Below, one piece after another: positions 1-8,999 of a DNA stretch of 64,000 nt. Source of the stretch: Rosenbergiella gaditana (lineage in GTDB: Bacteria; Pseudomonadota; Gammaproteobacteria; Enterobacterales; Enterobacteriaceae). The translations under genes and the position numbers were made by a program. The stretch covers positions 1-64,000 of the forward strand of contig NZ_JABBFR010000015.1 of the NCBI RefSeq assembly GCF_018494065.1, in the 5' to 3' direction. Under the pieces are notes generated by a model. It ran no database searches, was not told the origin of the DNA, and saw only the letters and a program-made list of their open reading frames with translations. Numbering within the stretch: position 1 is the stretch's first letter; every line of letters starts with the position of its first letter.

Positions 1-436
1 TTTCCGGGTTTATTAACGCCGGAAGTGCCTGAAACTGCATGGATACTGGCATCAATGATAAGAATAAATAAAACCTATGTTTTCTTTACTCGCCTTTTCT
101 GCTCAAAAAATACACTTAGCGTACGATCTCGTACGGTTGGGCTTCAGACCCCTCATCCAACTTAATGCAGTGTGGAATGGCATAGCGGATCGGGCACGTT
201 GAGGCTGGTCTAACTTCGCCTTTCCAGTGTCTTGCATGAACGTCACAAAGCTTACTGTGGCATGTACAAGCGCTTCTCTGAGGCATTCACCTTTACCAGA
301 TAAGGTAAGGCCGTGTTTGCCTACTGATACGCGGTTGTAATGCTCTGTGGCGGCCTGGGTTTATTTCAGTATGTCTGTTGTTAATGTTTTTCCCTCATAC
401 AATACCGATTACCGAACTGGCAGGATAAGGTGTATG
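1..436. other. No gene recognised; possible decayed sequence
   Basis: I find no convincing coding region here. One frame of the plus strand is open from the window edge to about position 173, but its translation resembles no family I know and it has no visible start. The stretch could be the remnant of a gene or mobile element, or plain intergenic DNA. No inverted terminal repeats or target duplications were seen. Confidence 0.3.
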
Positions 437-456
437 ACCGCCCCATAAGGGGCGGT
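437..456 (-). terminator. Hairpin after the GMC dehydrogenase gene
   Basis: An 8-bp perfect stem (ACCGCCCC / GGGGCGGT) with an ATAA loop lies 9 bases past the stop codon of the flavoprotein gene. There is no clear U-tract on the minus strand, so termination efficiency is uncertain. Confidence 0.55.
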
Positions 457-464
457 ATTGACGC

Positions 465-2096
465 TTAGGCGTGGAGCATCTCTTTCTTAATGCTGTCGCA
501 AGCACGCAATGACAGGGCGACCATACTCAGTGTTGAGTTAACGGTTCCTGCCGCCGCCATCGCCCCACCGGAAGCAATATAGAGATTTTTGTGGTCGTGG
601 GTTCGCATCCACTTGTCGACAACGGAGTCTTTCGGATCATGGCCCATAATGGTTCCACCCATAATATGGTTATTAGGGTTAAACCATGGGGTCATCTCTA
701 TTTCCGTTGCACCGAATAATTTCGCAATGTTCATCAGGTGTTGACGAGAATGCACCGCGGAACGGCGAACATAATCACCGACATCATAGGTAACATGTGG
801 AAAAGGGATCCCTAATTTATCTTTACGCTGTGTACTGAGGGTAAGGCGGTTATCTGGGTGGGCCAATACATCATGGTTAACGTAAATATCCATCCCACAG
901 GCGGCGCGACGACGAATCTCTTCATCTAGCTTCTTACCGACCAGCCCCATTTGCAGTGCTTTTACGCCGGCTTTATGGTTTTGTGAGGTGTTATTCATCC
1001 CGATTTGGATCGCCGAGTGATCACGTCGGAAATCGCCGTCACGAAAGTTGGTGATCGAGCTCATTTGTACGGATCCGCCGCCGGTCCAGATCGGTTCTGC
1101 GGATTGGAAACTCATTAAGATCCCAGGGTGATCCATCATATTACGGCCAACCTGACCGGAGCTGTTGGCGATACCATTAGGGGTACGATCGTTCGCTGCC
1201 AGCAGGAGAAGCTTCGGCGTTTCAATACCATTACCTGCCAGAACGAACGTTTTCGCCGTTACCGTATGCGAGACTTTGTCTGGGTCGTAATAATGCATCG
1301 CGGTAATATTGTTATCTTTATCGGTATCAATGCGATAAACCACCGCATTGGCGATAAATTTCGCTCCTGCATTCTCTGCCTTCACCACACTGTGAATACC
1401 ATTATACATCGCACCAATTGGGCAGATTGGCATACAGTTATTGTTACCCCAGCATTGCGGACGGCCATCATAAGGGCGGCTGTTACGTCCCTGAGGAACA
1501 GGGGTGTTAATATATCCCGCTTGGGCAACCACTTCGGTAAAGCGACGGTCGGCAGGGCCATAGGGCATTGGCTCCATCGGGAACGGCTTTTTACGCGGCG
1601 CAACATACTTTAATGAGGTATCGTTCGGCCCGTTAACGCCAATCAGCACTTCGGCACGGTAGTAATAATCCTCTAGCTCGTCATAGGTGACCGCCCAATC
1701 GCGTCCTACCCCGTAAGTGCTATGCAGTTGTAAATCGGCGGGAAGGAAGCGCCAGCAGGACGCTGCCCAGTGCCAGGTTGTTCCCCCGATCCCTTTAATC
1801 ATCCCTTGGCGAAAGGCACTGGCATCAGGGCCTGAGACTTCAGGATACTCGTTGTAAGGATTCATCTGTGGATGTACCGCCCAAGGCTGGGCGGGGTAAG
1901 GCGTCGCATAGTCAGATTCTGACTTGTTTACCGGTGGCATATTGCGCCAGTTTTCCACGACCTCTCCGCGTTCCCAACGCGGACCTGCTTCGAGGACTAC
2001 TACGGATAGGCCGGCTTCGGCTAACTCTTTGGCCACTGTACCGCCACAGATCCCTGCTCCAACAACCACGACATCTGCACTATATTGTTCTGACAT
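465..2096 (-). CDS. FAD-dependent GMC dehydrogenase, large subunit (gluconate/2-ketogluconate/sorbitol dehydrogenase type)
   Basis: This 543-residue flavoprotein would oxidise a sugar or sugar acid on the periplasmic side and pass electrons to a partner cytochrome c and then quinone. Residues 8-37 form the FAD-binding Rossmann motif (VVGAGICGG, ending in an acidic residue). GGTTWHW around 104-110 and the C-terminal GMC domain are present, with the likely catalytic pair His477 and Asn520. Cys215, Cys221 and Cys225 (C-x5-C-x3-C) resemble the 3Fe-4S cysteines of bacterial FAD glucose dehydrogenases. There is no signal peptide, as expected for a subunit exported with a Tat-carrying partner. It is the last gene of a three-subunit operon; a GAGAGG Shine-Dalgarno precedes the ATG. 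The substrate cannot be decided from sequence. The frame is intact although both partners are broken. Confidence 0.88.
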   Translation of the reverse strand: MSEQYSADVVVVGAGICGGTVAKELAEAGLSVVVLEAGPRWERGEVVENWRNMPPVNKSESDYATPYPAQPWAVHPQMNPYNEYPEVSGPDASAFRQGMIKGIGGTTWHWAASCWRFLPADLQLHSTYGVGRDWAVTYDELEDYYYRAEVLIGVNGPNDTSLKYVAPRKKPFPMEPMPYGPADRRFTEVVAQAGYINTPVPQGRNSRPYDGRPQCWGNNNCMPICPIGAMYNGIHSVVKAENAGAKFIANAVVYRIDTDKDNNITAMHYYDPDKVSHTVTAKTFVLAGNGIETPKLLLLAANDRTPNGIANSSGQVGRNMMDHPGILMSFQSAEPIWTGGGSVQMSSITNFRDGDFRRDHSAIQIGMNNTSQNHKAGVKALQMGLVGKKLDEEIRRRAACGMDIYVNHDVLAHPDNRLTLSTQRKDKLGIPFPHVTYDVGDYVRRSAVHSRQHLMNIAKLFGATEIEMTPWFNPNNHIMGGTIMGHDPKDSVVDKWMRTHDHKNLYIASGGAMAAAGTVNSTLSMVALSLRACDSIKKEMLHA

Positions 2097-2125
2097 AACA
2101 CCCTCTCACTACGAATTCGAATGGC

Positions 2126-3643
2126 TTATCCACGGGACTTTTTACGCGAACGGCGAATAACCAGTAATATAATAATCAAGACCACCAACACCGCCCACCG
2201 AGGGTGGCTGGCCCTGCGACGCGTGCGAGTAGAGGTTGTGCCCCTCCTTGACGCAACGCTGTAACCTGTTCAGGGGTTACCTGCAGATCGGGATTACCAT
2301 ATTGTTGGAAAATATAATTACTTAGGCTGGCAATTTGCTGATCACTCAGGGCCTGCACTTGTGAATTAGGGCCAAAGCTCGGCATTAAGACTTCTTTACC
2401 TTTCACTTCACGCTGTACACCAAAGAGAATGGCGGAGACCAAGTTGTTTGGCGTATTCCCCCCCCGTTGCGGTGTTATGCGAAAGCGACGGATAGAAATG
2501 GTCAGCGGTACCTTGCCCATCAGGCTGGTGACAGCTTGCACAAGCACTGTCGTACAGCGCTTTACCGCTCATATCTTGGGGTAAACCAATACCCAAGTCG
2601 GCGGTGCCTCGTACTTCACTGTCGACATTGGAAGCTTGTCCAAAATCACCCGTCGCTTTGGCTTGATGCGGTTGCGAATGGGCCGGTAGGCTTTGTAGGT
2701 AAGTCACTATCGCGTCAATATCGGCATCATGCAGATGTTGGAGACTGTTGGTGACCGCCTCTGCCATAGGACCAGCCGCTTGTGCTTTACCCAGGACATC
2801 GCCAGTTTGTAGGTACTGCTTTAATTGATCTCGTGACCAGCTACCTAAACCACTCAATTTATCTGCAGTGAGGTTTGGTGCATACCAGCTGCCTAATGCG
2901 GCGCCACTCAGTGCATCAGTCCCTTGTTTCTGGGCCATCATTAGGTTTCGAGGTGAGTGGCACTCACCACAGTGCTCAAGATTATCGACGAGGTATTTTC
3001 CTCGGTTCCATTCGGCACTTTGTGAGTCATCGTTTTGGTAAGTACCGGATTTCAGGAACAGTAAGTTCCAACCAAACATCATCTGGCGGAGATTAAACGG
3101 AAAACTGAGTGCAGTGGTTTTATTCTCGGTATTGACCGGCGCAACACTGTGCATAAAGTAGGTGTAGAGCGCATGGATATCATCATTCGTTAACCCGGCG
3201 TAAGAGGCATAAGGCATGGCCGGATAAAGATGGGCGCCGTCACCACGAATACCATGACGTACCGCTTGCTCAAATTGTCTTTCCGTGTAGGAACCGATGC
3301 CAAATTGTGTCGACGGCGTGATATTGGTCGAGTAAATCCCCCCCATCGGCGAGTGTATGGCATAGCCGCCAGCAAAGGGATGCTGAGTGGTCGGGTCGGT
3401 ATGGCATGCTGCGCAGTCTGCGGCAATGGCTAAATATTGCCCTTTAGCAATTAAATCTTGTTGCGTCTGCTCAGGTGAAGGCGCTTGTACAGGAACCTGT
3501 TCAGCGGCATAAGTGACGCCAGCGAAGCCGCTTAAACCAAGACAGATTGCCGAAATTTTCAGGGCTAATTGACTCGCACGTAGGCGAGTGGAAAAAAATT
3601 TCTCACGGTAACTCCAAAAGGTGGAATTAGTTATCGGTAACAT
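2126..3643 (-). pseudogene. Triheme cytochrome c subunit of the GMC dehydrogenase, two frameshifts
   Basis: This subunit normally relays electrons from the flavoprotein to ubiquinone at the inner membrane. The first 411-codon frame has an export signal (hydrophobic segment about residues 28-46) and three haem motifs: CAACH at 77-81, CGECH at 225-229 and CASCH at 368-372. Just past residue 395, at a run of eight C on the plus strand (2458-2465), the reading frame is lost and a stop follows at 2408. The natural continuation, including the third haem's likely Met ligand (LMPSFGP), lies in another frame. Near 2227-2240 a second shift is needed, which returns to the original frame. There a transmembrane anchor (RWAVLVVLIIILLV, then RRSRKKSRG) ends at 2126. 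Removing one G from the first tract and adding one at the second gives a normal-looking subunit of about 500 residues. It lies 31 bases after the small-subunit gene. Confidence 0.88.
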
Positions 3644-3674
3644 TTTTTTGAATGCGACTTAGCCAATCAAAAAA

Positions 3675-4256
3675 TTAAAATATTAATAAACGATCAACCG
3701 GTGGGGGCTCAGCCGTCCAGTAATCAGGACCATTATGCGCGTAAGTCGGAATGACCATACCGTCACGAGGCACCTGGTACATCAGCGCATTTTGGTAAGA
3801 GAGCACCTGTGCGTGGTGGCTATTGTCCACGACGCCAAGATACCAGCCGCGAATGATAGTCATCATCACATCATGCAGCGGTTGCCCTTGCAGTTGCTGG
3901 TCGAGCGTTTCCACATCGGCGGGTTTATGCTCGTCGATCCACTGGCTTAAGGCTGCGTATTGATCCGAAAACTGCGCAGAGTGCTGATGTAGCGCATCCC
4001 AGAGACGCTGACCTAAGGTGGTATCAAGCGTGTGATGGCCGGTTAACAGGCGAGAAACCTTAAGAAATTAGTTTAGAGTTTGTGGATCCGGGGATAAAAC
4101 AGCGGCTTTCTCGGAAGTTGCCGCAATGGCTTGCCCTGTGAGTACACTATCGATGGCGAAACTGGCGACTACTCCACCGGATTGACCAAAGAGGCGACGA
4201 CGGGCCGCGCCCTCTTTGCTTAGACCTTGCTCAAAAATTTGTTTTTCGTCTTTCAT
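3675..4256 (-). pseudogene. Small (gamma) subunit of the GMC dehydrogenase with an in-frame stop
   Basis: This is the Tat-exported small subunit (FAD-SLDH / gluconate dehydrogenase small-subunit type) that escorts the flavoprotein across the membrane. The N-terminus has a twin-arginine signal (ARRRLFGQSGGVVASF, from residue 18). After codon 62 an in-frame TAA (4068-4070) interrupts the frame. Translation resumes in the same frame with FLKVSRLLTGHHTLDTTLGQ, typical of the family, and continues through IIRGWYLGVVD and PDYWTAEPPP to the natural stop at 3675. Read through the stop, the protein would be 193 residues, a normal size. The TAA probably replaces CAA or GAA. It is the first gene of the operon, followed by the cytochrome and flavoprotein genes. 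Confidence 0.85.
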
Positions 4257-4422
4257 CGTATTTATTCTTAGATTTAGTCATTCAATGGAACGCTATGCGT
4301 AACAAAAGAGTAACGTAATTTTTTGTAAAAATACTCAAAAAAAAGATTTAGATCACAAAAAAACATTTTTAAACAATTCTGATAAATTTTCCTCATTAAC
4401 TCGGGGAAGTACTGATGACAGG

Positions 4423-4447
4423 TGGCTAGGTGGAGAGCACCTAGCCA
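4423..4447 (-). terminator. Hairpin after ydeP
   Basis: A perfect 10-bp stem (TGGCTAGGTG / CACCTAGCCA) with a 5-base loop lies 5 bases downstream of the ydeP stop codon. No U-tract follows on the minus strand. The position between two co-oriented transcription units favours a terminator. Confidence 0.6.
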
Positions 4448-4452
4448 GTAAG

Positions 4453-6732
4453 TTAAGCTATGTTGTTTTCGACAACCAACAGCTTGACCGGTAAGGCTTT
4501 ATAAGCCGGAGTACCGCTCTGTTGATCGCGATAACTTAAGGGAATAAGAATATTGGCCTCGGGGTAGTAAGCCCCCACCGAGCCTTTGGCGATGGCATAT
4601 TCAATTACGGTAATATTCTTCATTTTCGCTTGGCAATTGGGTAAGGCGGTAACAATATCCACGACATCGCCATGTTCTAGGCCTTGTTCACTCATATCTT
4701 CTGGGTTCATAAAGAGCACATCCCGTCGACCAAAGACGCCGCGATAACGATCATCTAAGCCATACAGAGTAGTGTTGTATTGGTCATGGCTGCGTAATGT
4801 GATCAGGCGCAAGGCCTGCTGCTCACTCAAGGCGTGATCTTCATTAAGTCCAGGGTAGACCATAAAGTGCGCCCGACCTGACGGCGTTGGCCATTGTCGT
4901 TGGGTAGGAGGCAATGGCATGCGAAATCCACCGGGTTGCTCAATACGTTGGTTATAGTGCGTAAAGCCAGGAATCGTTGCTTCAATGGCATCGCGGATGC
5001 GGGCATAGTCTTCAACGTAGTAGGCGTAATTGATGCGAGAGTGAGGTAACGTCGCCTGTGCGATGCCGGCAACGATGGCGATTTCTGAAAGTAACGCTGG
5101 CGAGGCGGGTTTCAGTTTACCCGCCGAAGCATGAACCATCGACATACTGTCTTCCACGGTAATCGATTGTAGTCCGGTTGCTTGTCGATCAATTTCGGTG
5201 CGACCTAAACAAGGAAGGATCAGTGTCTCTTTCGCAACCAGCAAGTGGCTCCGATTCAGTTTGGTCGCAATATGGACACTCAGTTCTAACTCTTTTAATG
5301 CAGGAAAGCAGTGTTTCGGATCGGGCAGTGCGACGGCAAAGTTTCCGCCTAAACAGATTAACGCTTTTGACTCGCCACGAATAATGGCCTCCATCGCGGC
5401 AGCCGCATCGTGACCATGTTCACGTGGTGAGCGTATGCCAAAGAAGTGGTCCAGATCCTGTAAAAAACGCTCGGTCGGTTTCTCAGAGATCCCAACGGTT
5501 CGGTTCCCTTGAACATTTGAATGACCGCGTAATGGGCAGATCCCCGCGCCATCCTTACCAAAGTTTCCACGCATCAACAGGAGGCTAGCAATTAATTGCA
5601 CATTTTCCGTACCGTGTTCATGCTGAGTAATGCCCATACCATAGGTGATGATGGTGGCTTGCGAATTCGCGTAATGTTCTGCCACTCGGGTCAGCTGTGC
5701 GACGCTCAAGCCACTGGCTTGTTCAATGGCTTGCCAAGAGGTGGCGCGTAGATCGTCAGCAAATTCGCTAAAGCCGAGGGTGTGTTCTTCAATAAACGAA
5801 TGATCCAGCACATCTTTATTAATGACCTCTGCCTCTAGCAACGCTTTGGCTATACCTTTTAGTGCTGCGGCATCGCCTCCAGCTTTGACTTGATAGTAGG
5901 AAGAAGCGATATCCGTTGACTGATAAGTCGCCATCTCCAACGGATTTTGCGGATCAGCGAAGCGCTCCAAGGCCCGTTCTTTCATCGGATTGAACACGAT
6001 GATCGGGACATTACGGCGCGCGGCTTCATGCAGTGTTCCCATCATCCGCGGATGGTTAGTCCCTGGATTATGGCCGATAGAGATGATCAGCTCAGTTTTG
6101 TCGAAGTCTTCTAAGGAGACCGTTCCCTTACCTATACCGATGGAGTGCGGTAATCCAACGCTGGTGGCTTCGTGACACATATTCGAACAGTCAGGGAAAT
6201 TATTACAGCCATATTCGCGGATCATCAGCTGATAAAGATAAGCAGCCTCGTTGGAGGTTCGCCCGGAAGTATAAAACTCAACCTGTTCGGGCAAAATACC
6301 CTGTAAGGTGTTACCGATAAGGCTAAATGCCTCTTCCCAACTCACTGGCTGCAGGGTATCGGTGCTAGCGTTATAGCGTAGCGGTTGGGTTAAGCGGCCA
6401 TAGCCTTCCAGTTCATAATCACTGCGTGTCAGTAGGGTGCTGACCGGGGTCTTACTCAGAAATTCTGCTGTCACCCGTCGAGATGTTGCTTCCCAGGTTA
6501 CCGCCTTGGCACCGTTCTCACAAAACTGAAAGGTGGAGTAGTGGTTCTTATCTGGCCAAGCACATCCCGGACAGTCGAAGCCATCGGGCTGGTTGGTGTT
6601 AAGGAGTGCTTTGGGCGCAACTAAGGTATCCATCTGCGTTTTCACGGCAATAGCCGTGGCTTTTAATGCCCCCCAGCCACCTGCTGGTCCATTGTAGGGA
6701 TGAATACCAGGAACATGACGCTTGGTCGACAT
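4453..6732 (-). CDS. ydeP: YdeP-type molybdopterin oxidoreductase (FdhF family)
   Basis: This cytoplasmic enzyme belongs to the formate-dehydrogenase-alpha-like molybdenum family. In E. coli, YdeP contributes to acid resistance; its substrate is unknown. The protein from the ATG at 6732 is 759 residues, the length of E. coli YdeP. It has CPGC at 54-57 near the N-terminus, a central molybdopterin domain (GHNPGTNHPRMMG, GTENVQLIASLLLMRGNFG) and a C-terminal molydop-binding domain. The start was chosen because GGAG lies 6 bases upstream; an in-frame TTG four codons earlier overlaps that Shine-Dalgarno. No formate dehydrogenase accessory genes are adjacent, so the gene probably stands alone. Confidence 0.88.
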   Translation of the reverse strand: MSTKRHVPGIHPYNGPAGGWGALKATAIAVKTQMDTLVAPKALLNTNQPDGFDCPGCAWPDKNHYSTFQFCENGAKAVTWEATSRRVTAEFLSKTPVSTLLTRSDYELEGYGRLTQPLRYNASTDTLQPVSWEEAFSLIGNTLQGILPEQVEFYTSGRTSNEAAYLYQLMIREYGCNNFPDCSNMCHEATSVGLPHSIGIGKGTVSLEDFDKTELIISIGHNPGTNHPRMMGTLHEAARRNVPIIVFNPMKERALERFADPQNPLEMATYQSTDIASSYYQVKAGGDAAALKGIAKALLEAEVINKDVLDHSFIEEHTLGFSEFADDLRATSWQAIEQASGLSVAQLTRVAEHYANSQATIITYGMGITQHEHGTENVQLIASLLLMRGNFGKDGAGICPLRGHSNVQGNRTVGISEKPTERFLQDLDHFFGIRSPREHGHDAAAAMEAIIRGESKALICLGGNFAVALPDPKHCFPALKELELSVHIATKLNRSHLLVAKETLILPCLGRTEIDRQATGLQSITVEDSMSMVHASAGKLKPASPALLSEIAIVAGIAQATLPHSRINYAYYVEDYARIRDAIEATIPGFTHYNQRIEQPGGFRMPLPPTQRQWPTPSGRAHFMVYPGLNEDHALSEQQALRLITLRSHDQYNTTLYGLDDRYRGVFGRRDVLFMNPEDMSEQGLEHGDVVDIVTALPNCQAKMKNITVIEYAIAKGSVGAYYPEANILIPLSYRDQQSGTPAYKALPVKLLVVENNIA

Positions 6733-6817
6733 AGTTAACTCCAATAGGCTAGGGGATTGGCTTAATTATAGGCGCCTAATGATGTCAAGCAAGAGTGAGA
6801 AGTGTGTCTAGAAATGA

Positions 6818-6842
6818 GGGGATGGGACCGTGGCGCATCCCC
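6818..6842 (-). terminator. Hairpin after the doxX-like gene
   Basis: A 7-bp stem (GGGGATG / CATCCCC) with an 11-base loop lies just past the stop codon of the DoxX-family gene. There is no long U-tract, so the call is moderate. Confidence 0.45.
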
Positions 6843-6850
6843 CTAACGGA

Positions 6851-7267
6851 TTATTCTTTAGAAATACTGTATTTTCCCGCGCCTAATAGCATCACGACCA
6901 GGCCGCCGACTAAATAAAGGGCTTCGGTTTCTAATGCCCATGCTCCTACATCCGTGGTGTCCCAGAAGTTTGCACCGGCAATCAGTACGACAGCAAACAC
7001 CATATTGACGGTATAGGCGACTGCGGCTATACGAGTGAAGAGTCCGACAATAATACAGAGTGGGGCGACGATCTCTCCGATATAAGCGCCGTAAGCGAGT
7101 AAACTAGGAAGGTGGTGAGCTGAGAGTATCGGGGCAATCCACGATACACCGTGAGTTAGCTTGAAAAATCCGTGAAATAACATCAAACCGCCCAATAATA
7201 GTCTGATAAGTAAGCGCCCAGCGTTTGGGTGATCCACGGCATGATTAAATTTGGTGAGTAGTGTCAT
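6851..7267 (-). CDS. DoxX family inner-membrane protein
   Basis: This 138-residue protein has four hydrophobic segments and the DoxX hallmark near its start (GRLLIRLLLGGLMLFHGFFK), followed by YGAYIGEIVAPLCIIVGLFT and a last helix LVGGLVVMLLGAGKYS. Bacterial DoxX proteins are small membrane proteins tied to redox or thiol stress in some species; the reaction here is unknown. The ATG at 7267 was chosen because AGGAG lies 8 bases upstream. A longer open frame runs 27 codons further but has no suitable ribosome site and is AT-rich non-family sequence. Confidence 0.8.
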   Translation of the reverse strand: MTLLTKFNHAVDHPNAGRLLIRLLLGGLMLFHGFFKLTHGVSWIAPILSAHHLPSLLAYGAYIGEIVAPLCIIVGLFTRIAAVAYTVNMVFAVVLIAGANFWDTTDVGAWALETEALYLVGGLVVMLLGAGKYSISKE

Positions 7268-7572
7268 CACAGCATCTCCTGTTGAAAAACCAATCATATA
7301 GCGGAATAGTTTCGTGATGAAATTGAATAAATTTGAATAAGATAGCAAAAAATTTTGGGGTTAAATTCACTAAGTCATCGACTTTTCAAGTCGAGATTAA
7401 GCGTAAGAGACTCAGTATCAGTGAAGTAATGTGAATTATCGCCAAGTCCCAGTACGACTCATGAACCCTGATGCTGAGCATCTTTTAGTAAGTAAAATGG
7501 CGGTATGATGTCGCACTCTGCTCGTCATTATTGCGTTGAATAGGCTGCGGCCTAGAGGAGAAAAACGCCATT
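7268..7572. other. Divergent promoter region
   Basis: This spacer separates the DoxX gene from the phosphatase gene and must hold both promoters. An interrupted palindrome with 7-bp arms (TCGACTT-TTC-AAGTCGA) lies at 7378-7394 and could be an operator. AGGAG at 7556 is the phosphatase ribosome site. No further gene was seen. Confidence 0.4.
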
Positions 7573-8337
7573 ATGTCTCAACACATTACATTGGAAAGTA
7601 TTGCTAATTTTCGCCAACTAGGTGGACTAACTGCGAAAAATGGAAGGAAAATTCGCGCAAATTGCCTTTTCCGTTGCAGCGCACTGGATCGGCTCAATGA
7701 GCCAGATTGTCAGCAATTAGTGCAACTCTCTGGCGTTACCATTCTGGATTATCGTGATAGGTATGAAGCGCAGGCCAAACCTGATCGGCAGTTTGCTGGA
7801 GGAGAATACCTTAATATTCCTGCTAATCCGCCTGATCTAGCGGTGGATGCCAAAGTGGTGGAGTTCTCACCGCACGCCATCGAAGGGTTAGACGTTGATC
7901 GCTTTATGACTCAGCTCTATCAGCAGTTACCCTTTAATAACCCTGCTTGGCAACAACTGATCGACACCCTAAGCCATGTAGAGACGAATACTGTCATCCA
8001 GCATTGTGCGGTAGGTAAAGATCGTACGGGCATAGGCTGTGCGATCACGCTATTGCTATTGGGGTGTGAAGAGTCTGTCATTATTGAGGATTATTTGGCG
8101 ACCAACGGGAAATTAGAAAGTATTGGCCAGCGAGCTTTAGCCCAGTGGCCAGCCAGTATCAGCGACACCGCACGGGTTAATTTCCAACAGTTACTCTCTG
8201 TCGATGAGGCGTGGTTGACCGCCGCCTTTATCGCGATAAAGCAGCGTTATCCTTCAACTGAACAGTGGCTTGAACAAGAATATGGCGTTACTGCTCAGCA
8301 ACGCCAGATCATTCAAGCTAAGTGGCTAGAAGATTAA
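7573..8337 (+). CDS. Tyrosine/serine protein phosphatase (Y_phosphatase3 family)
   Basis: This 254-residue cytoplasmic protein carries the cysteine-phosphatase loop HCAVGKDRTG at residues 144-153, with nucleophile Cys145 and phosphate-binding Arg151. The upstream general-acid region is LDYRDRYEA near 58-66, and the N-terminus has the family start NFRQLGG. It would hydrolyse phosphotyrosine or a related phosphoester; relatives also act on phosphoinositides in some pathogens, so the true substrate is open. The AGGAG ribosome site supports the ATG. Its last 4 bases overlap the convergent zinT gene. Confidence 0.85.
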   Translation: MSQHITLESIANFRQLGGLTAKNGRKIRANCLFRCSALDRLNEPDCQQLVQLSGVTILDYRDRYEAQAKPDRQFAGGEYLNIPANPPDLAVDAKVVEFSPHAIEGLDVDRFMTQLYQQLPFNNPAWQQLIDTLSHVETNTVIQHCAVGKDRTGIGCAITLLLLGCEESVIIEDYLATNGKLESIGQRALAQWPASISDTARVNFQQLLSVDEAWLTAAFIAIKQRYPSTEQWLEQEYGVTAQQRQIIQAKWLED

Positions 8338-8978
8338 TGATGGATCATATCGTCAATAATCTCTTTTTCCATCATTTGATACGGGAAGTAGGTCGGCCAA
8401 TGATTGAGTTCGCTAAATAGCGCTTCTTGTGAATCATTACCGAGGAAAATGTGGAAGTGATCAGAGTGATGTGGCGCAATACGATGATCACTAAACTGCA
8501 AGTATCGCGGGGCTTTCGACGCAGGATCATGGCATTCAAACAGATACCTTACCCCACGTTTTCCTGAGGGATAAGTCAGAATTTTATAGCCAGCATTTTG
8601 GTAGTGACAGGTGGTTTTGTTCTCGCCTTTAAAAAACTCGACCACGCCATTTTCTATTTCGATACTGTCGATATCCGTCTGATAGCCGGTTTGGTAATAG
8701 CGGGTGATCTCGGCTGCAGACTTCTGTTGTGCGGCCGCTTTCGCTTCAAATACCGGTGCTAAAGCCCCTTTTTGCAATAGAGGGTAAACTGACTGCCATA
8801 CGCCGTCCCAATCAGAAAGGGGGCGGGCCGCGACTTGTTGGTCGCTAAACTCCCCTTGCGAAATCTTTTGCTCTTCCGCGCTCATCGAATGGCCGTGACT
8901 GCCATGTGCCCAGACTGTCCATTGAACGCAGCAGAGTACGGTTAAAGCTAGCCATTTTGATAGGGTGGTGAATGCCAT
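8334..8978 (-). CDS. zinT: Periplasmic zinc/cadmium-binding protein ZinT
   Basis: ZinT is a periplasmic metal chaperone that works with the ZnuABC importer during zinc starvation. The 214-residue precursor has a signal peptide with likely cleavage after Ala24 (TVWA), a His-rich start (HGSHGH), and the conserved C-terminal metal site region (HRIAPHHSDHFHIFLG), then WPTYFPYQM. The length fits E. coli ZinT (216 aa). A Zur-like operator lies just upstream, consistent with repression by zinc. The gene converges on and overlaps the phosphatase gene by 4 bases. Confidence 0.93.
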   Translation of the reverse strand: MAFTTLSKWLALTVLCCVQWTVWAHGSHGHSMSAEEQKISQGEFSDQQVAARPLSDWDGVWQSVYPLLQKGALAPVFEAKAAAQQKSAAEITRYYQTGYQTDIDSIEIENGVVEFFKGENKTTCHYQNAGYKILTYPSGKRGVRYLFECHDPASKAPRYLQFSDHRIAPHHSDHFHIFLGNDSQEALFSELNHWPTYFPYQMMEKEIIDDMIHH

Positions 8979-8999
8979 GGTAAATCCTTATTTATGTTT

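Noticed and set aside
1128-1613. 161-codon plus-strand frame opposite the GMC dehydrogenase gene
   Set aside because: Antisense to a well-supported flavoprotein; its composition is explained by that gene's codon pattern.
4068-4070. Internal stop as a selenocysteine or programmed recoding site
   Set aside because: The codon is TAA, not TGA, and no recoding structure was seen; a plain nonsense mutation is simpler.
6732-6744. TTG as the ydeP start, giving 763 residues
   Set aside because: It lies on the Shine-Dalgarno of the ATG at 6732, which gives exactly the family length of 759.
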